Shown here: one piece after another, positions 1-7,281 of the stretch | Numbering within the stretch: the stretch's first letter is position 1 | Layout: every line of letters starts with the position of its first letter | NCBI GenBank assembly: GCA_030647005.1 | Contig: JAUSKG010000005.1 | Span: 1 to 35,360 of the forward strand | Length of the DNA: 35,360 bases | Source: a bacterium | Lineage (GTDB): Bacteria > Patescibacteriota > Patescibacteriia > JACPHY01 | Direction: 5' to 3' | Notes under the pieces: generated by a model | Database searches by the model: none | Told to the model about the DNA's origin: nothing | The model's input: the letters and a program-made list of their open reading frames with translations, nothing else | Position numbers and translations under genes: made by a program

Positions 1-1
1 C

Positions 2-79
2 CATTCGGCACTGAAGATGCCTCCGGCGGTGTTCCGAGCACGGCACGAAAAGAAAATGACGGCCATGATGGCCGCCTAA
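2..79 (+). CDS. possible 3' end of a protein-coding gene cut by the window edge
   Basis: Frame 2 is open from the left edge to TAA at 77-79 and would encode a short basic tail ending KKMTAMMAA. No domain can be recognised in 25 residues. It may simply be a chance open frame. From here to the hairpin at 253-283 I see no other convincing gene. On the minus strand an AGGAGG lies only 2 nt before an ATG at about 190, leading a 23-codon frame that I do not accept as a gene. Confidence 0.25.
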   Translation, partial: HSALKMPPAVFRARHEKKMTAMMAA

Positions 80-252
80 CGAAGGCAATACTTTACCGGA
101 CGAAATGAGAAAGCGTGTCTAAAGAATGGGGTACATACCAACTCGACTCGCCCAGACATCCAAATTCCGCACGACTTCCGCCCATTCCATGACCTCCTGA
201 AGAAACCCCGTTCTAACATCGTCCCGTCCGGCCCGTTTTGATGAAACACCGT

Positions 253-283
253 ATAGCGACCACCCGTAACGGGTGGTCGCTAT
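253..283 (-). terminator. hairpin terminator downstream of the NYN gene
   Basis: A perfect 13-bp stem (253-265 with 271-283) closes a 5-nt loop, about 25 nt after the stop codon of the NYN gene. The T-richness is better on the plus side (ggttttgg), so it may work in both directions. Confidence 0.6.
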
Positions 284-308
284 GGTTTTGGACTTCGTAC
301 AACGCGCT

Positions 309-866
309 CTATTCCGAAGGTTGATCCTCGAAGGGAACAATTTCCTCCTTGATCAACAACCTCGAAGTGGTGACGTACTTCTGGAGTCCCAAACTTGGCT
401 GGTGCGCAAATCCGATGTATTCAACATTTTTCCCGAGCGCCCGTACCTTGCGGATTGCGGGGATGAGATCGGTATCAGAAGAAACAATGATGAAGGTGTC
501 GCATGTACCCTCGTACGCATCAACGAGGAGATCAACTGCGAGCTGTACATCAACTCCTTTCTCGTGATAGTCCCCATCATGCTCCATAAGGTATCCGCGA
601 CGAACCTCGAAATGCTGGGACGGCGAGGTCAGATGAGAAAATAATTGCTGCTGACGCTTCCGAAGTTGTTGACCCCGCTCATCTCCTTCCTTTGCTCGAA
701 TCACACCAACGTAGTAGCGTTGCGAAATCACGCTCCGCTCTCGAGCAAGCCAGGCAGTAAGACCACGGAAGTCAAACTTCCGCTTGTTTTTGACTTCAAG
801 GGACTTGAGCTTGTAGTAAAAGTTGCTCCCATCGATCAGCACTGCGATGCGTTCTTGTTTGCTCAT
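309..866 (-). CDS. NYN domain (LabA/DUF88-like) putative RNase, 185 aa
   Basis: This is a small PIN-like NYN-domain protein. Members of this family are metal-dependent nucleases or RNA-processing proteins, usually cytoplasmic. The acidic residues expected for the metal centre are visible: D12 in VLIDGSN near the N-terminus, D106 in KGVDVQLAVD and the SSDTD pair (D131, D133). The length of 185 residues is normal for single-domain members. I place the start at the ATG at 866; a TTG three codons upstream also fits the frame. No Shine-Dalgarno site precedes the ATG, whose context is TTTATG. The gene is monocistronic, with a promoter at 926-954 and a hairpin terminator at 253-283. The substrate cannot be told from sequence. 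Confidence 0.85.
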   Translation of the reverse strand: MSKQERIAVLIDGSNFYYKLKSLEVKNKRKFDFRGLTAWLARERSVISQRYYVGVIRAKEGDERGQQLRKRQQQLFSHLTSPSQHFEVRRGYLMEHDGDYHEKGVDVQLAVDLLVDAYEGTCDTFIIVSSDTDLIPAIRKVRALGKNVEYIGFAHQPSLGLQKYVTTSRLLIKEEIVPFEDQPSE

Positions 867-925
867 AAACCACAAAACCCGCCGTGTGCCCGTGAGGGCG
901 CAGAGCGGGTGGTGTTAGTATCTTC

Positions 926-954
926 ACTATACCCAGTCGCACTCCACCCGTCAA
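926..954 (-). promoter_or_regulatory. promoter of the NYN gene
   Basis: The minus strand carries TTGACG (954-949), a 17-nt spacer and TATAGT (931-926). The start of transcription should be near 919, giving a leader of about 50 nt that can fold into a small GC-rich hairpin. Confidence 0.65.
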
Positions 955-994
955 TGCCCAGTGTATCAAATAGCTCCATTGAGGGGAATAATAT

Positions 995-1024
995 GCAAAC
1001 GCCCCATGCGAGTGGGGTGTTTGC
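995..1024. other. intergenic hairpin
   Basis: An 11-bp stem (995-1005 with 1014-1024, one G-T pair) has an 8-nt loop. It lies between the 367-residue gene and the NYN promoter and could be a second-line terminator for minus-strand transcripts. Confidence 0.45.
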
Positions 1025-1094
1025 GGTTATTGATGCTTGCGCATCAAGGGAAATACAAAAAAACGACGTGTTGGTATGGGAGACATATGAGCAT

Positions 1095-1119
1095 CACCCA
1101 CCCCGTGAAGGGGTGGGTG
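1095..1119 (-). terminator. hairpin after the 367-residue gene
   Basis: A perfect 10-bp stem (CACCCACCCC with GGGGTGGGTG) with a 5-nt loop begins 15 nt after the stop codon at 1134. No T-run follows directly. A run of seven T on the minus strand comes about 30 nt later, at 1056-1062. Confidence 0.55.
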
Positions 1120-1133
1120 GTATTGGAGTCGAG

Positions 1134-2237
1134 CTAGGGCGATGTCCCGTACCTGTACTCGCGTGGCGATGATGTCCGACGGGCGATGGCGAGGAGCTTG
1201 GTGCCTCCGGGGAGCACGGCGGCGTGCACTGCGACGCGCTCGCCCTGTTCGTGGAGTAGTATCCACATGGCGTAGGCGGCACCGGACTTCACGACGACAT
1301 CCGCGTGGGCGTGGGCGCGACAGAGCACCTGGAGTATCGCTTTGAGGTGCGATGGCGGTGCGAGCACCGCGATGAGCTGGAGGAGCTTCGCGCGAGTGAA
1401 CCCCGCATCCTGATCCGTTCGCTCCTGGAGCGATGCTTCGAGCGTACACGCGAGCTCGTAGAGCTGCGATGCACTGGGGATTGCTCCTCGCGCTACCGGG
1501 GCCTGGGCAATGAACGACCGTATCGCGACACCGAGGGCGAGGCGAAGGTGCTTGATGGGCCACGTGTGCAACCGCCGCGCCAGTTCGGAGATGCCTCGGG
1601 GATCCTCGAGGACGAAGATGGACATCAGCGCACGCGCGGCGACGTACGGATCTTCCTCGAGCAGCGTGTCCATGACGGCAATGAGGTGGTCAGCGAGGTT
1701 CGTGGCGTACGGAGTACCGCGACCGACGCCGCGTGCCGCTTCCACCGCCGCAAGGAACCACGTTCGTTGCGGATCACCGCGCAGGATGCCGAGTGCCACG
1801 GGTGCAGCACCTTGCGCGCCCAGCTTTGCACAGGTGTTGAGCCATAGCGGTACATCGTCTGGCCGCGATGCAACCGCTTCGTGAAGGCATCGGAGCGCCT
1901 CATCTTGACTCTGCTGCAACGCTCCGTACACCACCCCGGCGATGATGAGCTCTTCCGCTCTCACCTGCAACGGTGACGGGAGTGTCGCGATGACGTGCCG
2001 GAGGGCCTGCGACCGCTCCGTGCAGGTGTAGCCAGGATTGGCATCTTCCAAGCCAGCACCGCACCCGCAGAGTCCCGTACGGATCCTGAACCCGGATTCC
2101 ACCTGCCAATCAACTGCGACCCGACCACCACCGAACATGACCTCGAGCACCCGACCACCATCTGGCCCGTGCACGATCGCGCGCGCCGCAGGCAGCTGCA
2201 CCATAATCTCATCGCGAAGGGACTCCAACTCACACAT
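1134..2237 (-). CDS. hypothetical protein, 367 aa, with a helical repeat-like C-terminal part
   Basis: I do not recognise this protein. The first 75 residues look like a small alpha/beta domain containing a cysteine cluster (LCGCG followed by YTCT), which might bind a metal. Residues of about 80-350 are almost entirely predicted helices rich in Ala and Leu, in the style of HEAT or TPR-like solenoids. It has no signal peptide or membrane segment, so it is probably cytoplasmic. The start at 2237 is well supported by GGAGG six bases before the ATG. The open frame extends far upstream of this ATG, but that part overlaps the promoter region and is not coding. The promoter lies at 2275-2303 and a hairpin follows the stop. 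It is divergent from the small membrane protein at 2391. Confidence 0.7.
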   Translation of the reverse strand: MCELESLRDEIMVQLPAARAIVHGPDGGRVLEVMFGGGRVAVDWQVESGFRIRTGLCGCGAGLEDANPGYTCTERSQALRHVIATLPSPLQVRAEELIIAGVVYGALQQSQDEALRCLHEAVASRPDDVPLWLNTCAKLGAQGAAPVALGILRGDPQRTWFLAAVEAARGVGRGTPYATNLADHLIAVMDTLLEEDPYVAARALMSIFVLEDPRGISELARRLHTWPIKHLRLALGVAIRSFIAQAPVARGAIPSASQLYELACTLEASLQERTDQDAGFTRAKLLQLIAVLAPPSHLKAILQVLCRAHAHADVVVKSGAAYAMWILLHEQGERVAVHAAVLPGGTKLLAIARRTSSPREYRYGTSP

Positions 2238-2274
2238 GACACACCTCCATGGTCTTCGTTTCCTGCACGCTGCC

Positions 2275-2303
2275 ACCGTACCTACCACACCGTGCGCGGT
2301 CAA
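2275..2303 (-). promoter_or_regulatory. promoter of the 367-residue gene
   Basis: TTGACC (2303-2298), a 17-nt spacer and TACGGT (2280-2275) are on the minus strand. The predicted transcript starts near 2268, with the GGAGG site in its leader. Confidence 0.6.
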
Positions 2304-2331
2304 GAGCGAGTAAGAATCTTTATACAGAAGA

Positions 2332-2360
2332 TTGGCACCTCCCGCAGTACATGGTATGGT
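2332..2360 (+). promoter_or_regulatory. promoter of the 151-residue membrane protein gene
   Basis: TTGGCA (2332-2337), a 17-nt spacer and TATGGT (2355-2360) are on the plus strand. They are followed by GAGGAGG (2376-2382) ahead of the ATG at 2391. Confidence 0.55.
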
Positions 2361-2390
2361 GATCGTGGATCTTTTGAGGAGGATTGCATC

Positions 2391-2846
2391 ATGGTGAAAC
2401 GGGTATTGGTGTTGCTCTGCGTTGTGGTCGCACTGCTCGTGGTTGGTGGGTGGTACATCGTAGGATTTGGGCATCCGGATCGTGATCTCGTACGACTGGG
2501 GGGTGATATGGTGGTACTTGGATCGGTCCTGGGCGGCATCCCGCTCGGCATCGTCCTCTGCATCATCTTCGTCGCGGACTCGCTCGCCGTGCACAAGCAG
2601 GGTCTCCCGCCAGGCATGGGGTGGTGTGTGCTCTTCGGTGCGGGTGTGGTGACGCTGCCGGGGGTCGCGCGCGCATACGAGGGTGAGTACTACTACCCGC
2701 GCAACACCGACATGTCGGAGCCGTGGGTGTTGTACTTCGCGCTCGCCATGATCGCGCTCCTGGTCATCCTGAACGTCATCGGGGCGATCGTTGGTATTTT
2801 CACCAGACCGAGACACGACAATGGCACTCCGCCATCGCATGGCTGA
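2391..2846 (+). CDS. small integral membrane protein of unknown function, 151 aa
   Basis: This hydrophobic protein has about four predicted membrane segments: residues 3-24, a second centred on the VVLGSVLGGIPLG stretch, a third in the GWCVLFGAGVV stretch, and a fourth near the C-terminus (LYFALAMIALLVIL). A tyrosine-rich loop (EYYYPRN) lies before the last helix. No family is recognised. The start is fixed by the strong GAGGAGG site 8 nt upstream of the ATG. Its own promoter (2332-2360) and the terminator hairpin directly after the stop make it a single-gene transcription unit. It is divergent from the 367-residue gene, so the two may share regulation; no operator is evident. Confidence 0.7.
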   Translation: MVKRVLVLLCVVVALLVVGGWYIVGFGHPDRDLVRLGGDMVVLGSVLGGIPLGIVLCIIFVADSLAVHKQGLPPGMGWCVLFGAGVVTLPGVARAYEGEYYYPRNTDMSEPWVLYFALAMIALLVILNVIGAIVGIFTRPRHDNGTPPSHG

Positions 2847-2851
2847 CCGCG

Positions 2852-2878
2852 ACACTCCTCCCCATTGGGGAGGAGTGT
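2852..2878. terminator. terminator hairpin between convergent genes
   Basis: A stem of about 12 bp (CACTCCTCCCC with GGGGAGGAGTG and flanking pairs) lies just after the membrane protein stop at 2846 and before the YibE/F stop at 2900. It probably serves both convergent genes. The following T-run is weak. Confidence 0.65.
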
Positions 2879-2899
2879 TCTCTTGCTCATGCAATGTTG

Positions 2900-3952
2900 C
2901 TACCGCGCACGTCGTTTGATGAGGAGCACCGCGAACCACGTCGTGAGCGGGACAGCGGCGATCACGCCGATGGAGCCGACGAGAGCGCGGATAATCTCGG
3001 TGGCGATCATCTCACGGTTCACGATCTGGTCAAGCGGACTGAGCGCATGACTGAAGAGCAAGAGCAACGGGAGTGCTGCGCCGACGTAGGCGAGCGCGAG
3101 CGTGTTCACGAGCGCGCCAACGTGCTCGCGTCCGATGCGTAGTGCGCGCTGGAACAACGCACGAGCGGTGAGCATTGGTGCGGCATCGTTGAGCTCTTTG
3201 ACGGCGGCGGCCTGCGTGATGGCGACATCGTCCAGAACACCGACCGCACCGATGATGATCGCGGCGAGGAGCAGACCCCGAAGATCAATCGCACCACCGG
3301 TACCAATGTCCAGGTAGAAGGCGGCATCATCTGCCAAGCCGGAGAACTTCGAGATGGAAACCGCTACGGTAGCGAGCGCAGCGGTGAGTCCGACGGCAAC
3401 AGCGGTACCGAGGAATGCCGCAATCGCCGTGCGTCCCCTGCCGTGCGTGAGCGCGATGGAGACGAAGAGGATGCCGATGGCAACCGCGGTGGCCCACAGC
3501 ACGGGCGATCCGCCGGCGAGGATACGCGGCACGAGTACCCCGATCACCGCGACGATGCTCACGCCTAAGCTCGCGAGCGCGCGCACGCCCTGCCACCGAC
3601 CGAGGGCGACGACCGCGAACATGAAGAGCGCCGTGAACCAGAGCAGGGCGGAGCGACGGTCCACCTCCTCTATTTGGAGGTACTCATCACCATCGAGCGT
3701 GACGAGGCGATGGACGAAGAGCTGATCCCCTGTTTCGAGGCGCACACCATTGAAATCGAGCTCCGCACTCCGGCCCTCCTGCGTGCCACTGAGGAGCTCC
3801 ACGGTGAGCTGCTGACGATCACCATCGCGCACGACGCTCCGCACGACGGCATGGTGTGTCTCCTCCACCACGTCGCTCATCTGTGCATACGATGGGAGTG
3901 CCACGCTCAAACCTATGAGCATCGTCAGTACGAGTATTGCTTTTCGACGCAT
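2900..3952 (-). CDS. YibE/F family membrane protein, 350 aa
   Basis: This is a polytopic membrane protein of the YibE/F family, whose transport role is not established. A Sec signal-like N-terminus (MRRKAILVLTMLIG to about residue 24, ending SYAQ) precedes an extracytoplasmic beta-rich region of about 90 residues. About seven or eight membrane helices follow. The family-typical stretches GVLDDVAITQAAAVKELN and GREHVGALVNTLALAY are both present. I use the ATG at 3952 because the signal peptide starts there. An ATG at 4027 overlaps the znuB stop (ATGA), but the added residues look like untranslated sequence. It is the last gene of the znuA-znuC-znuB cluster, 71 nt after znuB, so it is probably co-transcribed under Zur control. 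This suggests, without proving, a link with metal homeostasis. Confidence 0.85.
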   Translation of the reverse strand: MRRKAILVLTMLIGLSVALPSYAQMSDVVEETHHAVVRSVVRDGDRQQLTVELLSGTQEGRSAELDFNGVRLETGDQLFVHRLVTLDGDEYLQIEEVDRRSALLWFTALFMFAVVALGRWQGVRALASLGVSIVAVIGVLVPRILAGGSPVLWATAVAIGILFVSIALTHGRGRTAIAAFLGTAVAVGLTAALATVAVSISKFSGLADDAAFYLDIGTGGAIDLRGLLLAAIIIGAVGVLDDVAITQAAAVKELNDAAPMLTARALFQRALRIGREHVGALVNTLALAYVGAALPLLLLFSHALSPLDQIVNREMIATEIIRALVGSIGVIAAVPLTTWFAVLLIKRRAR

Positions 3953-4023
3953 AGAGATGCGAGCGTGGAAAAAATATGTTGCATTCCGAGTACGCGGAGA
4001 GGGAGGGGAACGGATGACGATGT

Positions 4024-4827
4024 TCATCGCGGGCGATGCGCGAGGACGGAGGTGAGGAGGAAGATCGCAACGGCGATGAGGACAATGGTGGCACCGCTCG
4101 CGAGATTGAAAACGAATGAGGCGGTGAGGCCGAGGATAACGGAGAGCACGGAGCACGCGACGGCGATCGCCCACGTGGCTCGGAAGCCCAGGCGCAGCTG
4201 CATCGCCGCGAGCACGGGAACGACCATGAGCGCGCCGATGAGGAGGAGACCGACGACGTTGATGGCGATGGCGATCGTTGCGGCACCGAGTACGGCGAGC
4301 GCGCGGTTGAGGAACCGTACCGGCAAACCGGCGGCGAGTGCGACATCCTCATCGAGCGACACGGCAAAGAGAAGCCGCCAGAGAAGCACCGCCGCGAGCA
4401 CGGTCATCGCGCCAACAATGGCGATTGCGACGATGGACGCGCTCGAAACCGTGAGGATGCTTCCGAAGAGGAAGCTCGCGATGTTCACACCTGCGGCCGG
4501 TTGCAGGCCGAGGAGCACGACGCCGAGCGCGAGACCGCCGAAGAGGAAGAGCGTCATGATCGCATCGGGCGCGAGCGCGCGCCGCTCGCGGAGGCGTTCG
4601 ATGCCGAGCGCGGCGAGCACACACGCGACGAGTGCGGCCCACACGGGAGCAACACCAACGAACAAGCCGCCCGCGATACCCGCGAGTGAAATGTGTGCGA
4701 GCGTATCCGCCATGATCGCGTAGCGTCGCACGACGAAGAAAATGCCGATCGTCGGCGCGACGACCGCGAGGATGAGGCCGGCGGCGAGCGCGCGAACCAT
4801 GAAGTCGTACTGGAAGAAATCGAGCAT
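4024..4827 (-). CDS. znuB: zinc/manganese ABC transporter permease (ZnuB-like), 267 aa
   Basis: This is the membrane subunit of a cluster 9-type metal-chelate ABC importer, expected to form a homodimeric channel in the cytoplasmic membrane. The protein is almost wholly hydrophobic, with about eight to nine helices. It carries the family hallmark RRYAIMADTLAHISLAGIA near residues 29-47, the cytoplasmic helix that docks on the ATPase, and a typical glycine-rich C-terminal half. The length is normal for ZnuB/MntB/TroC proteins. The start at 4827 lies 4 nt after the znuC stop codon and has TATG context without a Shine-Dalgarno site. Its place with znuC, znuA and zur points to zinc rather than manganese. 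The metal assignment rests on context. Confidence 0.88.
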   Translation of the reverse strand: MLDFFQYDFMVRALAAGLILAVVAPTIGIFFVVRRYAIMADTLAHISLAGIAGGLFVGVAPVWAALVACVLAALGIERLRERRALAPDAIMTLFLFGGLALGVVLLGLQPAAGVNIASFLFGSILTVSSASIVAIAIVGAMTVLAAVLLWRLLFAVSLDEDVALAAGLPVRFLNRALAVLGAATIAIAINVVGLLLIGALMVVPVLAAMQLRLGFRATWAIAVACSVLSVILGLTASFVFNLASGATIVLIAVAIFLLTSVLAHRPR

Positions 4828-4831
4828 ACGG

Positions 4832-5590
4832 CTACGCGCTGTGGTGCGACACGAGTTCATCACGGCTCGCATGGAGGATGGTTCGGAGCTCCGCACCACC
4901 GATGTGACACGCGTGTGCACCGTGGCACACAAGCTCGTGGCGGAGACAGATCGCCGCGTCTGCCTCGCGGACGATGCGGTGGACATCGTGGGTGACAAAG
5001 AGGATGGTCGTCCCCGTGCCATGGATCGCACGGAGCGTCGCGTAGAACTCTTCGCGTGATTGGGGGTCGAGTCCGTCAATCGGCTCATCGAGGACGAGGA
5101 GGTCTGGCGTGGCGGCGAGTGCGCGGGCGAGCAACACGCGCTGGCGCTCGCCACCGGAGAGCGAGCTCACCGTCCGGCGGAGGAGGTGCGTGATGCCGAG
5201 GACATCCACCGCAGCAGCAATCGCGCGACGATCCTCCGCCGCGAGACGACGGAACAGCCCGACGCGCTGCGTCCGTCCGGCGGCAACGACCTCGCGGACG
5301 GTCGCGGGAAAGTGCTCATCAATACGTCCGCCGCGCTGCGCGATGTACCCGACGCGACGACGAACGCGTGCGTCGCTCACCGGTACTCCAAAGAGCCGCA
5401 CGATACCCGCAGATGGCGTGTCGAGACCGAGGAGCGTTCGGAGGAGCGTCGTCTTCCCACCACCATTCGGACCAATCATCGCCACGTACGACCCGGCATC
5501 AATCGAAAACGAAAAGTCCTCGCAGATGGTCATCCCACCGCGCCGGAGCGTGAGCGCATTGACGGCAATCGCCGGTGTTCCTACTGACAT
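4832..5590 (-). CDS. znuC: zinc/manganese ABC transporter ATP-binding protein (ZnuC-like), 252 aa
   Basis: This is the ATPase subunit that powers metal import through ZnuB. All nucleotide-binding motifs are present: Walker A GPNGGGKT (40-47), the signature LSGGERQ (144-150), Walker B LLVLDEP (164-170), a D-loop GLDP and the switch histidine H201 (TH in FVTHDVH). The C-terminal tail is His- and Cys-rich (CLRHELVCHGAHACH), which could sense or bind metal. The start at 5590 overlaps the last 10 nt of znuA, consistent with translational coupling. It is the second gene of the znuA-znuC-znuB-yibE/F cluster, transcribed from the Zur-controlled promoter near 6510. Confidence 0.9.
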   Translation of the reverse strand: MSVGTPAIAVNALTLRRGGMTICEDFSFSIDAGSYVAMIGPNGGGKTTLLRTLLGLDTPSAGIVRLFGVPVSDARVRRRVGYIAQRGGRIDEHFPATVREVVAAGRTQRVGLFRRLAAEDRRAIAAAVDVLGITHLLRRTVSSLSGGERQRVLLARALAATPDLLVLDEPIDGLDPQSREEFYATLRAIHGTGTTILFVTHDVHRIVREADAAICLRHELVCHGAHACHIGGAELRTILHASRDELVSHHSA

Positions 5591-6501
5591 GCCATTGCAG
5601 TGCGAAGATTCGTGAGGTTCTCACCCATGACCGAGAGGTACGATGCGCCCGATGCGCGCTCGGCATCCGTGAGGCCTTCCAGGGGATTGAAGACGAGCGT
5701 TGCTGCGCCGATCTCGCGCGCGAGCGTCTCCGCGAGCTCGTGACTCACGAGCGTCTCGAAGAAGACGTGGCGCACTCCGTGTGTACGCGCTTCCCGCGCA
5801 ATGGCCGCGAGCGTACCCGCGGACGGCTCGACATCTGGAGAGAGTCCCGCGATCGCGAGCACCTCGAAATCGTACGCGTCGGCGAGGTACTGGAATGCGG
5901 CGTGCGATGTGACGACGATGCGGCGACCGCAGGTGGCGAGGCCGTCCGCATACGCGCGATCGAGCGCGATGAGCTGTACGAGGAACGCACCTGCGTTCGC
6001 GCGGTACGCGCTCGCGTGCGCACCATCATGTGCAATGAGTGCATCGCGCATCGCCGCGACCTGACGCTGCGCGTGTACGGGGTACAGCCAGAAGTGCGGA
6101 TCGAAATCGTCATGGTCATCATCCCCCGCGGGGAGCAATCCGTCTATCACCTCCCGCATCTCCAGCACTGTGACACCACGCTCCACTGCCGATGGAACGA
6201 GATCGGTCACCCATGCATCAATACCGCCATTGACGAGCAGGAGGTCCGCATCGTAGAGACGTGCAATATCGTTGGGCGTCGGCTCAAAATCATGCGGCTC
6301 CACGCCAGCGGGGGTCAGCGTCTCGACGGTGACGAACTCCCCACCAACCTGTCGCGCGAACTCCGCGAGCGGGTAGAAACTCGCGGCGACACGCACGCGC
6401 CCGTCGTCGCGCACGCGCTGGGGTACGGTTTTTTTCGTTACAACCACGACGAGAAGCGCGATGACGGCGATGACGAGCACGCTGCCGATGTACTTTCGCA
6501 T
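5581..6501 (-). CDS. znuA: zinc-binding ABC transporter substrate-binding protein (ZnuA-like), 306 aa
   Basis: This is the extracytoplasmic metal-binding receptor of the importer, TroA/ZnuA superfamily. The three metal-ligand histidines are visible in family context: H70 in GVEPHDFEPTP, H136 in DPHFWLYP and H200 in TSHAAFQYLA. An acidic ligand is expected near FNPLEGL. A short Asp/His-rich loop (DDDHDDFDPH) is a typical zinc feature. The N-terminus (residues 1-22) is a membrane helix without a lipobox cysteine, so the protein is probably anchored by an uncleaved helix. The ATG at 6501 has the context CCTATG and lies about 7 nt from the putative -10 TATACT, so the message may be leaderless. 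It is the first gene of the operon, with the Zur box immediately upstream. Confidence 0.92.
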   Translation of the reverse strand: MRKYIGSVLVIAVIALLVVVVTKKTVPQRVRDDGRVRVAASFYPLAEFARQVGGEFVTVETLTPAGVEPHDFEPTPNDIARLYDADLLLVNGGIDAWVTDLVPSAVERGVTVLEMREVIDGLLPAGDDDHDDFDPHFWLYPVHAQRQVAAMRDALIAHDGAHASAYRANAGAFLVQLIALDRAYADGLATCGRRIVVTSHAAFQYLADAYDFEVLAIAGLSPDVEPSAGTLAAIAREARTHGVRHVFFETLVSHELAETLAREIGAATLVFNPLEGLTDAERASGASYLSVMGENLTNLRTAMACQ

Positions 6502-6510
6502 AGGACCGAG

Positions 6511-6537
6511 TATAGATGAGAATAATTCTCATTTATA
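6511..6537. promoter_or_regulatory. Zur/Fur-type operator between znuA and zur
   Basis: A near-perfect 27-bp palindrome has the core ATGAGAATAATTCTCAT (6516-6532) centred on 6524. Its 7-1-7 form TGAGAAT-a-ATTCTCA is the classical Fur-family box. Four more pairs (TATA with TATA) extend the symmetry, with only 6515 and 6533 unpaired. It overlaps TATACT (6514-6509, minus strand), the likely -10 of znuA, and a plus-strand TATATC (6534-6539) that could serve zur. Binding would therefore block both divergent promoters. Confidence 0.85.
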
Positions 6538-6609
6538 TCGTCCCGCATTCCGCTCGACTCGTCAAGATGGACTCGTCAACGAGCCGAAACTCTGGCACCA
6601 TAGAGCTGT

Positions 6610-7023
6610 ATGACTTCCTCTCGCATCACTGCCGCACTCAACGGTGCCTCCCTGCGGGCGACACCCGCGCGCATCGCACTCATCGCCGCGCTCGAACGCG
6701 CGGCGAAACCGCTCGCCGTCCCCGAGCTCGCCGAACGCCTGCGTGGTACCGTCAACCAAGCGACGCTCTACCGTGCACTCCAGCAACTCTCGGACGCGGG
6801 ACTCATCCGTCGCGTGAACCTTGAACACGACCACGCGCACTACGAACGTGTAACGGACGACCACCACCACCTCGTCTGCACGACGTGCGGACGCGTGGAG
6901 GATGTTGCGCAGTGCACCATAGACCGACTCACCTCCCGCACGCTCCGTGCGTCCGAGCACTTCGCGAGCATCGAGCGCCATGCACTCGAGTTCTTCGGGA
7001 CGTGCAATGCGTGCGCGCGGTAG
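6610..7023 (+). CDS. zur: Fur-family transcriptional regulator, probably Zur, 137 aa
   Basis: This is a metal-dependent DNA-binding repressor of the Fur family. An N-terminal winged helix (about residues 18-70) contains the family signature VNQATLYRALQQLSDAGLI. The C-terminal metal/dimer domain carries the His cluster H73, H75 and H77 (EHDHAHYER), the HHHLVC region with the structural-zinc pair C90 and C93, and the second pair C132 and C135. The full zinc site set and 137-residue length fit Fur and Zur equally. The neighbouring zinc-type importer makes Zur the better call. The operator at 6511-6537 suggests it controls both itself and znuACB. It is monocistronic and ends at a strong terminator. 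Two direct copies of GACTCGTCAA (6555-6579 region) lie in its leader, of unknown meaning. Confidence 0.88.
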   Translation: MTSSRITAALNGASLRATPARIALIAALERAAKPLAVPELAERLRGTVNQATLYRALQQLSDAGLIRRVNLEHDHAHYERVTDDHHHLVCTTCGRVEDVAQCTIDRLTSRTLRASEHFASIERHALEFFGTCNACAR

Positions 7024-7036
7024 CACCCGAGGGACA

Positions 7037-7076
7037 CACCACGAACACCCCGCGCATGCGTGGGGTGTTCGTGGTG
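7037..7076 (+). terminator. terminator of zur, also convergent with the Cys-rich gene
   Basis: A perfect 15-bp stem (7037-7051 with 7062-7076) has a 10-nt loop and starts 14 nt after the zur stop. No T-run follows. It lies between convergent genes and may act in both directions. Confidence 0.65.
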
Positions 7077-7088
7077 ACGGAAGCATTC

Positions 7089-7274
7089 CTACGACGTGGG
7101 CTCCTGCACCGATCCACTCTGCTCGCCGTGGACGTGCGTACACGATGGGCACGTCTTACACTCACAATCTGCGCAACCACTATCGTCATGCGTGTGTTCG
7201 CAGCCCGAACACGTCCCCGGCTTCTCGCACGTCTGCTCCTGATCCGACCCACAACCTGTGCAGGTGTGATGCAT
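7089..7274 (-). CDS. Cys/His-rich mini-protein, metallothionein-like, 61 aa
   Basis: Ten cysteines (positions 5, 8, 16, 22, 25, 34, 37, 39, 42 and 45) and six histidines lie in 61 residues. They form CxxC, CxC and CxxC-type pairs such as TCTGC, TCSGC, GCADCEC and TCPSC. This density is typical of metallothionein-like or multi-zinc-binding mini-proteins. No exact family can be named and the spacing does not match classical SmtA. The start at 7274 (context CTATG) lies 7 nt after the stop of the PilB-like gene, so it is probably the last gene of that operon. A longer frame starting at 7313 would overlap that gene. It ends 12 nt from the zur terminator. A role in buffering zinc is an inference from composition and location only. 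Confidence 0.6.
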   Translation of the reverse strand: MHHTCTGCGSDQEQTCEKPGTCSGCEHTHDDSGCADCECKTCPSCTHVHGEQSGSVQEPTS

Positions 7275-7281
7275 AGAAAAA

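Noticed and set aside
119-340. A 73-codon minus-strand frame, and the 23-codon frame inside it
   Set aside because: It overlaps the NYN terminator and the end of the NYN gene. The AGGAGG before its inner ATG is only 2 nt away, too close for normal use.
2238-2939. Upstream extension of the 367-residue gene
   Set aside because: The frame stays open, but it runs through two promoters, a Shine-Dalgarno site and the divergent membrane protein gene. GGAGG at 2244-2248 fixes the start at 2237.
3953-4027. Alternative YibE/F start at 4027 overlapping the znuB stop (ATGA)
   Set aside because: The 25 added residues do not look like a signal peptide or domain and the DNA there is T-rich and leader-like. 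The signal peptide begins neatly at 3952. It remains possible.
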